64,000 nucleotides of DNA, taken from positions 186,001 through 250,000 of the forward strand of contig NW_027473485.1 of NCBI RefSeq assembly GCF_050947335.1, written 5' to 3'. The position numbers were made by a program, and so were the translations under genes. Under the pieces are notes generated by a model. The model saw nothing but the letters and a program-made list of their open reading frames with translations, was not told the DNA's origin and did not search any database. The stretch comes from Megachile rotundata. Taxonomy: Eukaryota; Arthropoda; Insecta; Hymenoptera; Megachilidae. Shown here one piece after another: positions 54,703 through 64,000 of the stretch (the stretch's first letter is position 1; every line of letters starts with the position of its first letter).

Positions 54703-57700
54703 ATAAGAGTAGTGGGCATAGTAATTGTCGTTCTCTCGATCATATAAGCATAAAATGGCTCATAATATGAGTTAGATTGATAATAGTGAGTGTAATAAGT
54801 ATAGTAATTGTAGTTCTATTGCTCATATAAGCATAATATGATTATTAATATGTGTTAGATTGATAATATTAAGAGTAATAAGTATAGTAATTATCGTTCT
54901 ACCGATCATATACGCATATATGGCTAATAATATGAGTTAGATTGATAATAATAAGAGTAAAAACTATAGTAATTGTCGTTCTATCGATCATATAAGCATA
55001 ATATGGCTAATAATATGAGTTAGATTGATAATAGTTAGTGTATTAAGTATAGTAATTGTCGTTCTGTCGATCATATAAGCATAATATGGCTAATAATATG
55101 AGTTAGATTGATAACAATAAGAGTAATGAGTATAGTAATTGTCGTCCTATCGATCATATAAGCAGAATATGGCTAATAATATGAGTTAGATTGATAATAA
55201 TATGAGCAATAAGTATAGTAATTGTCGTTCTATCGATCACATAAGCATAATATGGCTAATAATATGGGTTTGATTGATAATAATAGGAGTAATAAGTATA
55301 GTAATTGTCGTTCTATCGATCACATAAGCATAATATGGCTAATAATATGAGTTAAATTGATAATAATAAGAGTAATGAGTATAGTAGTTGTAGTTCTATC
55401 GATCATGTCTGCATAATATGGTTAACAATATGAGCTAGATTGATAATAACAAGAGTAATAAGTATAGTAATTGTAGTTCTATCGATCATATAAGCATAAT
55501 GTGACTAATAATATTAGTTAGATTGATAATAATAAGAGTTGTGAGTATAGTAATTGTCGTTCTATCGATCATATAAGCATAATATGGTTAATAATATGAG
55601 TTAGATTGATAATAATAAGAGCAATAAGTATAGTAATTGTCGTTCTATCGATCACATAAGCGTAATATGGCTAATAATATGAGTTAGATTGATAATAATA
55701 AGAGTAGTGAGCATAGTAATTGTCGTTCTATCGATCATATAAGCATAGTATGGCTAATAATATGAGTTAGATTGATAATAATAAGAGTAATAAGTATAGT
55801 AATTGTCGTTCTATCGATCACATAAGCATAATATGGCTAATAATATGAGTTAGATTGATAATAATAAGAGTAATGAGTATAGTAGTTGTCGTTCTATCGA
55901 TCATATAAGCGTAATATGGCTAATAATATGAGTTAGATTGATAATAATAAGAGTAATATGTATAGTAATTATCGTTCTACCGATCATACAAGCATAATAT
56001 GGCTAATAATATTAGTTAGATTGATAATAATAAGAGTCATGAGTATAGTACTTGTAGTTCTCTCGATCATATCTGCATAATATGGTTAATAATATGAGCT
56101 AGATTGATAATAATAAGAGTAATATGTATAGTAATTGTAGTTCGATCGGTCATATAAGCATAATATGTCTAATAATATGAGTTAGATTGATAATAATAAG
56201 AGTAATAAGTATAGTAATTAACGTTCCACCGATCATACAAGCATAATGTGGCTAATAATATGAGTTAGATTGATAATAATAAGAGAAATAAGTATAGTAA
56301 TTATCGTTCTACCGATCATATAAGCATAATATGGCTAATAATATGAGTTAGATTGATAATAGTTAGTGTAATAAGTATAGTAATTGTCGTTCTGTCGATA
56401 ATATAAGCATAATATGGCTAATGATATGAGTTAGATTGATAATAGTGAGTGTAATAAGTATAGTAATTGTAGTTCTATTGCTCATATAAGCATAATATGA
56501 TTATTAATATGTGTTACATTGATAATATTAAGAGTAATAAGTATAGTAATTATCGTTCTACCGATCATATACGCATATATGGCTAATAATATGAGTTAGA
56601 TTGATAATAATAAGAGTAAAAACTATATTAATTGTCGTTCTATCGATCATATAAGCATAATATGGCTAATAATATGAGTTAGATTGATAACAATAAGAGT
56701 AATGAGTATAGTAATTGGCGTTCTGTCGATCATATAAGCATAATATGGCTAATAATATGAGTTAGATTGATAATAATAAGAGCAATAAGTATAGTAATTG
56801 TCGTTCTATCGATCACATAAGCGTAATATGGCTAATAATATGAGTTAGATTGATAATAATAAGAGTAGTGAGCATAGTAATTGTCGTTCTATCGATCATA
56901 TAAGCATAGTATGGCTAATAATATGAGTTAGATTGATAATAATAAGAGTAATAAGTATAGTAATTGTCGTTCTATCGATCACATAAGCATAATATGGCTA
57001 ATAATATGAGTTAGATTGATAATAATAAGAGTAATGAGTATAGTAATTGTCGTTCTATCGATCATATAAGCATAATATGGCTAATAATGTGAATTAAATT
57101 GATAATAATAAGAGTAATATGTATAGTAATTATCGTTCTACCGATCATACAAGCATAATATGGCTAATAATATTAGTTAGATTGATAATAATAAGAGTCA
57201 TGAGTATAGTACTTGTAGTTCTCTCGATCATATCTGCATAATATGGTTAATAATATGAGCTAGATTGATAATAATAAGAGTAATATGTATAGTAATTGTA
57301 GTTCGATCGGTCATATATGCATAATATGGCTAATAATATGAGTTAGATTGATAATAATAAGAGTAATAAGTATAGTAATTATCGTTCCACCGATCATACA
57401 AGCATAATGTGGCTAATAATATGAGTTAGATTGATAATAATAAGGAAATAAGTATAGTAATTATCGTTCTACCGATCATATAAGCATAATATGGCTAATA
57501 ATATGAGTTAGATTGATAATAGTTAGTGTAATAAGTATAGTAATTGTCGTTCTGTCGATAATATAAGCATAATATGGCTAATAATATGAGTTAGATTGAT
57601 AATAGTGAGTGTAATAAGTATAGTAATTGTAGTTCTATTGCTCATATAAGCATAATATGATTATTAATATGTGTTAGATTGATAATATTAAGAGTAATAA

Positions 57701-58771
57701 GTATAGTAATTATCGTTCTACCGATCATATACGCATATATGGCTAATAATATGAGTTAGATTGATAATAATAAGAGTAAAAACTATAGTAATTGTCGTTC
57801 TATCGATCATATAAGCATAATATGGCTAATAATATGAGTTAGATTGATAATAATAAGAGTAGTGGGCATAGTAATTGTCGTTCTCTCGATCATATAAGCA
57901 TAAAATGGCTCATAATATGAGTTAGATTGATAATAGTGAGTGTAATAAGTATAGTAATTGTAGTTCTATTGCTCATATAAGCATAATATGATTATTAATA
58001 TGTGTTAGATTGATAATATTAAGAGTAATAAGTATAGTAATTATCGTTCTACCGATCATATACGCATATATGGCTAATAATATGAGTTAGATTGATAATA
58101 ATAAGAGTAAAAACTATAGTAATTGTCGTTCTATCGATCATATAAGCATAATATGGCTAATAATATGAGTTAGATTGATAATAGTTAGTGTATTAAGTAT
58201 AGTAATTGTCGTTCTGTCGATCATATAAGCATAATATGGCTAATAATATGAGTTAGATTGATAACAATAAGAGTAATGAGTATAGTAATTGTCGTCCTAT
58301 CGATCATATAAGCAGAATATGGCTAATAATATGAGTTAGATTGATAATAATATGAGCAATAAGTATAGTAATTGTCGTTCTATCGATCACATAAGCATAA
58401 TATGGCTAATAATATGGGTTTGATTGATAATAATAGGAGTAATAAGTATAGTAATTGTCGTTCTATCGATCACATAAGCATAATATGGCTAATAATATGA
58501 GTTAAATTGATAATAATAAGAGTAATGAGTATAGTAGTTGTAGTTCTATCGATCATGTCTGCATAATATGGTTAACAATATGAGCTAGATTGATAATAAC
58601 AAGAGTAATAAGTATAGTAATTGTAGTTCTATCGATCATATAAGCATAATGTGACTAATAATATTAGTTAGATTGATAATAATAAGAGTTGTGAGTATAG
58701 TAATTGTCGTTCTATCGATCATATAAGCATAATATGGTTAATAATATGAGTTAGATTGATAATAATAAGAG
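52439..58771 (+). repeat. Tandem duplication of 38 monomers (3,150 bp)
   Basis: 52,439-55,621 and 55,589-58,771 stay in step at a constant offset of 3,150 bp (38 x 83 less four 1-bp deletions: three GCATATATGG junctions and one TAAGGAAATAAG). I found no substitution between them. Shared rare marks are T at 53,018/56,168, T at 53,478/56,628, TAAGGAAATAAG (54,291/57,441), GTAGTGGGCATAG (54,710/57,860), AATATGGGTTTGATTG (55,262/58,412) and AATGTGACTAATAATATTAG. The join at about 55,589-55,621 is a GGTTAATAATATGAG unit that runs into GAGCAATAAG. Confidence 0.92.
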
Positions 58772-59062
58772 TAATGAGTATAGTAATTGTCGTTCTATCG
58801 ATCATATAAGCATAATATGGCTAATAATATGAGTTAGATTGATAATAATAAGAGTAATAAGTATAGTAATTATCGTTCTACCGATCATACAAGCATAATA
58901 TGGCTAATAATATTAGTTAGATTGATAATAATAAGAGTCATGAGTATAGTACTTGTAGTTCTCTCGATCATATCTGCATAATATGGTTAATAATATGAGC
59001 TAGATTGATAATAATAAGAGTAATATGTATAGTAATTGTAGTTCGATCGGTCATATAAGCAT

Positions 59063-59228
59063 AATATGGCTAATAATATGAGTTAGATTGATAATAATAA
59101 GAGTAATAAGTATAGTAATTATCGTTCCATCGATCATACAAGCATAATGTGGCTAATAATATGAGTTAGATTGATAATAATAAGAGTAATAAGTATAGTA
59201 ATTATCGTTCCACCGATCATACAAGCAT
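59063..59228 (+). repeat. Single-monomer duplication (CATACAAGCAT unit)
   Basis: Units 59,063-59,145 and 59,146-59,228 both carry GAGTAATAAGTATAGTAATT, ATCGTTCCA and CATACAAGCAT. They differ at TTCCATCG versus TTCCACCG and at the first bases (AATATGG versus AATGTGG). Other zone-3 runs have one such unit before the AGAGAAATAAG unit. Confidence 0.83.
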
Positions 59229-60786
59229 AATGTGGCTAATAATATGAGTTAGATTGATAATAATAAGAGAAATAAGTATAGTAATTATCGTTCTACCGAT
59301 CATATAAGCATAATATGGCTAATAATATGAGTTAGATTGATAATAGTTAGTGTAATAAGTATAGTAATTGTCGTTCTGTCGATAATATAAGCATAATATG
59401 GCTAATAATATGAGTTAGTTTGATAATAGTGAGTGTAACAAGTATAGTAATTGTAGTTCTATTGCTCATATAAGCATAATATGATTATTAATATGTGTTA
59501 GATTGATAATATTAAGAGTAATAAGTATAGTAATTATCGTTCTACCGATCATATACGCATATATGGCTAATAATATGAGTTAGATTGATAATAATAAGAG
59601 TAAAAACTATAGTAATTGTCGTTCTATCGATCATATAAGCATAATATGGCTAATAATATGAGTTAGATTGATAATAATAAGAGTAGTGGGCATAGTAATT
59701 GTCGTTCTCTCGATCATATAAGCATAAAATGGCTCATAATATGAGTTAGATTGATAATAGTGAGTGTAATAAGTATAGTAATTGTAGTTCTATTGCTCAT
59801 ATAAGCATAATATGATTATTAATATGTGTTAGATTGATAATATTAAGAGTAATAAGTATAGTAATTATCGTTCTACCGATCATATACGCATATATGGCTA
59901 ATAATATGAGTTAGATTGATAATAATAAGAGTAAAAACTATAGTAATTGTCGTTCTATCGATCACATAAGCATAATATGGCTAATAATATGAGTTAGATT
60001 GATAATAATAAAAGTGGTGAGCATAGTAATTGTCGTTCCATCGATCATATAAGCATAGTATGGCTAATAATATGAGTTTGATTGATAATAATAGGAGTAA
60101 TAAGTATAGTAATTGTCGTTCTATCGATCACATAAGCATAATATGGCTAATAATATGAGTTAAATTGATAATAATAAGAGTAATGAGTATAGTAGTTGTA
60201 GTTCTATCGATCATGTCTGCATAATATGGTTAACAATATGAGCTAGATTGATAATAACAAGAGTAATAAGTATAGTAATTGTAGTTCTATCGATCATATA
60301 AGCATAATGTGGCTAATAATATTAGTTAGATTGATAATAATAAGAGTTGTGAGTATAGTAATTGTCGTTCTATCGATCATATAAGCATAATATGGCTAAT
60401 AATATGAGTTAGATTGATAATAATAAGAGTAATGAGTATAGTAATTGTCGTTCTATCGATCATATAAGCATAATATGGCTAATAATATGAGTTAGATTGA
60501 TAATAATAAGAGTAATAAGTATAGTAATTATCGTTCTACCGATCATACAAGCATAATATGGCTAATAATATTAGTTAGATTGATAATAATAAGAGTCATG
60601 AGTATAGTACTTGTAGTTCTCTCGATCATATCTGCATAATATGGTTAATAATATGAGCTAGATTGATAATAATAAGAGTAATATGTATAGTAATTGTAGT
60701 TCGATCGGTCATATAAGCATAATATGGCTAATAATATGAGTTAGATTGATAATAATAAGAGTAATAAGTATAGTAATTATCGTTCC

Positions 60787-61922
60787 ATCGATCATACAAG
60801 CATAATGTGGCTAATAATATGAGTTAGATTGATAATAATAAGAGAAATAAGTATAGTAATTATCGTTCTACCGATCATATAAGCATAATATGGCTAATAA
60901 TATGAGTTAGATTGATAATAGTTAGTGTAATAAGTATAGTAATTGTCGTTCTGTCGATCATATAAGCATAATATGGCTAATAATATGAGTTAGATTGATA
61001 ATAGTGAGTGTAATAAGTATAGTAATTGTAGTTCTATTGCTCATATAAGCATAATATGATTAATAATATGAGTTAGATTGATAATATTAAGAGTAATAAG
61101 TATAGTAATTATCGTTCTACCGATCATATAAGCATATATGGCTAATAATATGAGTTAGATTGATAATAATAAGAGTAGTGAGCATAGAAATTGTCGATCT
61201 CTCGATCATATAAGCATAAAATGGCTCATAGTATGAGTTAGATTGATAATAGTAAGAGTAATGAGTATAGTAATTGTCGTTCTATCGATCATATAAGCAT
61301 AATATGGCTAATAATATGAGTTAGATTGATAATAGTTAGTGTATTAAGTATAGTAATTGTCGTTCTGTCGATCATATAAGCATAATATGGCTAATAATAT
61401 GAGTTAGATTGATAACAATAAGAGTAATGAGTATAGTAATTGTCGTCCTATCGATCATATAAGCAGAATATGGCTAATAATATGAGTTAGATTGATAATA
61501 ATATGAGCAATAAGTATAGTAATTGTCGTTCTATCGATCACATAAGCATAATATGGCTAATAATATGAGTTAGATTGATAATAATAAAAGTGGTGAGCAT
61601 AGTAATTGTCGTTCCATCGATCATATAAGCATAGTATGGCTAATAATATGAGTTTGATTGATAATAATAGGAGTAATAAGTATAGTAATTGTCGTTCTAT
61701 CGATCACATAAGCATAATATGGCTAATAATATGAGTTAAATTGATAATAATAAGAGTAATGAGTATAGTAGTTGTAGTTCCATCGATCATGTCTGCATAA
61801 TATGGTTAATAATATGAGCTAGATTGATAATAACAAGAGTAATAAGTATAGTAATTGTAGTTCTATCGATCATATAACCATAATGTGGCTAATAATATTA
61901 GTTAGATTGATAATAATAAGAG
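60787..61922 (+). repeat. Block repeated twice downstream (61,948-62,522 and 62,677-63,662)
   Basis: 60,787-61,361 matches 61,948-62,522 at 1,161 bp (14 monomers less 1 bp). 60,937-61,922 matches 62,677-63,662 at 1,740 bp (21 monomers less 3 bp). The shared mark is ATGGCTCATAGTATGAGTTA (61,222, 62,383 and 62,962). Differences include GAGTAGTGAG versus GAGTAGCGAG (62,912), TTCCATCG versus TTCTATCG (61,780), TATAACCAT versus TATAAGCAT (61,875) and GAGTAATGAG versus GAGTTGTGAG at the right end. Confidence 0.85.
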
Positions 61923-61947
61923 TAATGAGTATAGTAATTGTCGTTCT

Positions 61948-62522
61948 ATCGATCATACAAGCATAATGTGGCTAATAATATGAGTTAGATTGATAATAAT
62001 AAGAGAAATAAGTATAGTAATTATCGTTCTACCGATCATATAAGCATAATATGGCTAATAATATGAGTTAGATTGATAATAGTTAGTGTAATAAGTATAG
62101 TAATTGTCGTTCTGTCGATCATATAAGCATAATATGGCTAATAATATGAGTTAGATTGATAATAGTGAGTGTAATAAGTATAGTAATTGTAGTTCTATTG
62201 CTCATATAAGCATAATATGATTAATAATATGAGTTAGATTGATAATATTAAGAGTAATAAGTATAGTAATTATCGTTCTACCGATCATATAAGCATATAT
62301 GGCTAATAATATGAGTTAGATTGATAATAATAAGAGTAGTGAGCATAGAAATTGTCGATCTCTCGATCATATAAGCATAAAATGGCTCATAGTATGAGTT
62401 AGATTGATAATAGTAAGAGTAATGAGTATAGTAATTGTCGTTCTATCGATCATATAAGCATAATATGGCTAATAATATGAGTTAGATTGATAATAGTTAG
62501 TGTATTAAGTATAGTAATTGTA
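61948..62522 (+). repeat. Middle, truncated copy of the 60.8-61.9 kb block
   Basis: This is a seven-monomer copy of 60,787-61,361. It ends at 62,522 inside a unit that reads TAGTTAGTGTATTAAG on the left but TAGTTCTATTGCTC on the right. In other runs TAGTTCTATTGCTC belongs to the AGTGAGTG unit, so this unit is a chimera made by an in-register exchange. Confidence 0.82.
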
Positions 62523-64000
62523 GTTCTATTGCTCATATAAGCATAATATGATTATTAATATGTGTTAGATTGATAATATTAAGAGTAATAAGTATAGTAA
62601 TTATCGTTCTACCGATCATATACGCATATATGGCTAATAATATGAGTTAGATTGATAATAATAAGAGTAAAAACTATAGTAATTGTCGTTCTGTCGATCA
62701 TATAAGCATAATATGGCTAATAATATGAGTTAGATTGATAATAGTGAGTGTAATAAGTATAGTAATTGTAGTTCTATTGCTCATATAAGCATAATATGAT
62801 TAATAATATGAGTTAGATTGATAATATTAAGAGTAATAAGTATAGTAATTATCGTTCTACCGATCATATAAGCATATATGGCTAATAATATGAGTTAGAT
62901 TGATAATAATAAGAGTAGCGAGCATAGAAATTGTCGATCTCTCGATCATATAAGCATAAAATGGCTCATAGTATGAGTTAGATTGATAATAGTAAGAGTA
63001 ATGAGTATAGTAATTGTCGTTCTATCGATCATATAAGCATAATATGGCTAATAATATGAGTTAGATTGATAATAGTTAGTGTATTAAGTATAGTAATTGT
63101 CGTTCTGTCGATCATATAAGCATAATATGGCTAATAATATGAGTTAGATTGATAACAATAAGAGTAATGAGTATAGTAATTGTCGTCCTATCGATCATAT
63201 AAGCAGAATATGGCTAATAATATGAGTTAGATTGATAATAATATGAGCAATAAGTATAGTAATTGTCGTTCTATCGATCACATAAGCATAATATGGCTAA
63301 TAATATGAGTTAGATTGATAATAATAAAAGTGGTGAGCATAGTAATTGTCGTTCCATCGATCATATAAGCATAGTATGGCTAATAATATGAGTTTGATTG
63401 ATAATAATAGGAGTAATAAGTATAGTAATTGTCGTTCTATCGATCACATAAGCATAATATGGCTAATAATATGAGTTAAATTGATAATAATAAGAGTAAT
63501 GAGTATAGTAGTTGTAGTTCTATCGATCATGTCTGCATAATATGGTTAACAATATGAGCTAGATTGATAATAACAAGAGTAATAAGTATAGTAATTGTAG
63601 TTCTATCGATCATATAAGCATAATGTGGCTAATAATATTAGTTAGATTGATAATAATAAGAGTTGTGAGTATAGTAATTGTCGTTCTATCGATCATATAA
63701 GCATAATATGGCTAATAATATGAGTTAGATTGATAATAATAAGAGTAATGAGTATAGTAATTGTCGTTCTATCGATCATATAAGCATAATTAGGCTAATA
63801 ATATGAGTTAGATTGATAATAATAAGAGTAATAAGTATAGTAATTATCGTTCTACCGATCATACAAGCATAATATGGCTAATAATATTAGTTAGATTGAT
63901 AATAATAAGAGTCATGAGTATAGTACTTGTAGTTCTCTCGATCATATCTGCATAATATGGTTAATAATATGAGCTAGATTGATAATAATAAGAGTAATAT

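Larger units (their letters stand above)
1..64000 (+). repeat. 83-bp tandem satellite array spanning the whole window
   Basis: Successive monomers start at 1, 84, 167 and so on, and the same 83-bp unit can be followed to the last base. The consensus is 24% GC (A34 T29 G14 C6). Fixed landmarks per unit are AATATGGCTAATAATATGAG (monomer 1-20), GTATAGTAATTGTCGTTCT (48-66) and ATCGATCATATAAGCAT (67-83). Common variable positions are monomer 8-9 (GGCTA, GGTTA, GATTA, GTCTA), 24-27 (TAGATTG, TAGGTTG, TTGATTG, TAAATTG), 34-46 (ATAATAAGAGTAA, AGTTAGTGTAA, AGTGAGTGTAA, AATATGAGCAA), 58-62 (TTGTCG, TTGTAG, TTATCG) and 65-69. All units point the same way; I saw no inverted block. No unique DNA interrupts the array, so no stretch holds a gene. 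Arrays of this kind and length are typical of eukaryotic heterochromatin. Taxon and function are not determinable from the sequence. Confidence 0.98.
27800..64000 (+). repeat. Zone 3 of the array: late variants, largest duplications
   Basis: Three monomer variants absent upstream appear at about 28 kb and recur to the window end. They are GTCATGAGTATAGTACTTG (about 20 copies, for example near 28,089, 29,666, 31,576, 35,473, 47,828, 52,886, 60,598, 63,912), GATTATTAATATGTGTTAG (first near 28,551) and TACGCATATATGG (first near 28,622). They occur in a repeated order: GTCATGAG unit, GGTTAATAATATGAGCTAG unit with TTCGATCGGTC, a unit ending CCGATCATACAAGCAT, then an AGAGAAATAAG unit, a TAGTTAGTGTAATAAG unit and a TAGTGAGTGTAATAAG unit. 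The zone holds the clearest higher-order organisation in the window. Confidence 0.8.

Noticed and set aside
63780..63800. Return of zone-1 sequence at the window end (CATAATTAGGCTAATAATAT near 63,787)
   Set aside because: Only this one mark is shared. The rest of the unit (TTAGATTG) and its neighbours are zone-3 type, so an independent change or a very short conversion is as likely as a transferred block.
1..64000. CRISPR array (regular short repeats)
   Set aside because: There are no unique spacers. The whole 83-bp unit is conserved with scattered substitutions, and the array is far longer than any CRISPR locus would need, with no cas genes.
1..64000. Open reading frames or a repeat protein
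   Set aside because: 83 is not a multiple of 3, so the frame changes every unit. The three + strand frames meet a stop within the first 24 bases of the consensus unit. On the minus strand the longest consensus frame is about 33 codons before TGA or TAG. Any longer frame arises where a variant removes a stop and has no sign of selection.
1..64000. Iteron-type replication origin or plasmid partition repeats
   Set aside because: Iterons are about 20 bp and few in number, next to a rep gene. Here there are about 770 copies of an 83-bp unit and no gene.
1..64000. Telomeric or subtelomeric simple repeat
   Set aside because: No TTAGGG-, TTTAGGG- or TTAGG-type run is present. TTAGG occurs only inside isolated TTAGGTTG variants of the monomer.
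1..64000. CENP-B box
   Set aside because: The best candidate is TTCGATCGGTCATATAAGC in the AGCTAG units, but it lacks the A and CGGG at the required spacing of NTTCGNNNNANNCGGGN.
1..64000. Insertion sequence, transposon or LTR fragment inside the array
   Set aside because: I followed the unit through the window and found no break in which non-satellite sequence appears. The only length changes are 1-4 bp indels or whole monomers.
1..64000. A strict 34-monomer higher-order repeat
   Set aside because: 34-monomer offsets occur at 1.5-5.9 kb and at 49-54.7 kb, but the units inside the two sets differ and many other offsets (7, 14, 36, 37, 38, 47, 76) occur, so no single period fits the array.

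Overview
The whole 64 kb window is one uninterrupted satellite DNA array. Every line can be aligned by eye to a single monomer of 83 bp, about 770 copies head to tail, all on the + strand in the phase used here (monomer start AATATGGCTAATAATATGAG). I see no gene, RNA gene, transposon, CRISPR array, origin or unique sequence anywhere in it. Both window edges lie inside the array, so its true ends are not visible.

The monomer consensus has 34 A, 29 T, 14 G and 6 C (24% GC, G well above C on the + strand). Its landmarks are AATATGGCTAATAATATGAG at monomer positions 1-20, GTATAGTAATTGTCGTTCT at 48-66, and ATCGATCATATAAGCAT at 67-83, which holds an ATCGAT palindrome and one GATC site per unit. An array of this length and order points to a eukaryotic chromosome (centromeric, pericentromeric, subtelomeric or sex-chromosome heterochromatin). 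The sequence alone does not let me name the species or the chromosomal location.

The array is not made of identical copies. Monomers fall into many recognisable variants, and long ordered runs of the same variants recur as near-identical segmental duplications. The offsets are whole numbers of monomers: 581 bp (7), 1,162 bp (14), about 2,820 bp (34), 2,988 bp (36), 3,150 bp (38, less four 1-bp deletions), 3,900 bp (47) and 6,300 bp (76). This is a patchwork higher-order organisation, with no single fixed higher-order period.

Three zones differ in variant content. Zone 1 (1 to about 20.77 kb) is built from reshuffled copies of blocks seen in its first 5 kb. Zone 2 (about 20.77-27.8 kb) has private variants such as TCAATCATATAAG and contains a 14-monomer tandem duplication. 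Zone 3 (about 27.8-64 kb) introduces variants absent before 28 kb (GTCATGAGTATAGTACTTG, GATTATTAATATGTGTTAG, TACGCATATATGG) and holds the largest recent duplications, including a 38-monomer tandem duplication at 52.4-58.8 kb. A short zone-1-type block reappears in zone 3 at about 46.87 kb and is then carried along by later duplications.

The array records its own history of unequal exchange: in-register deletions of 1 and 3 monomers, single-monomer duplications, fused chimeric monomers, and point variants that order successive duplications. No coding function should be assigned to any part of it. 83 bp is not a multiple of 3, the consensus has stops in all six frames, and the longest consensus frame (minus strand) is only about 33 codons.
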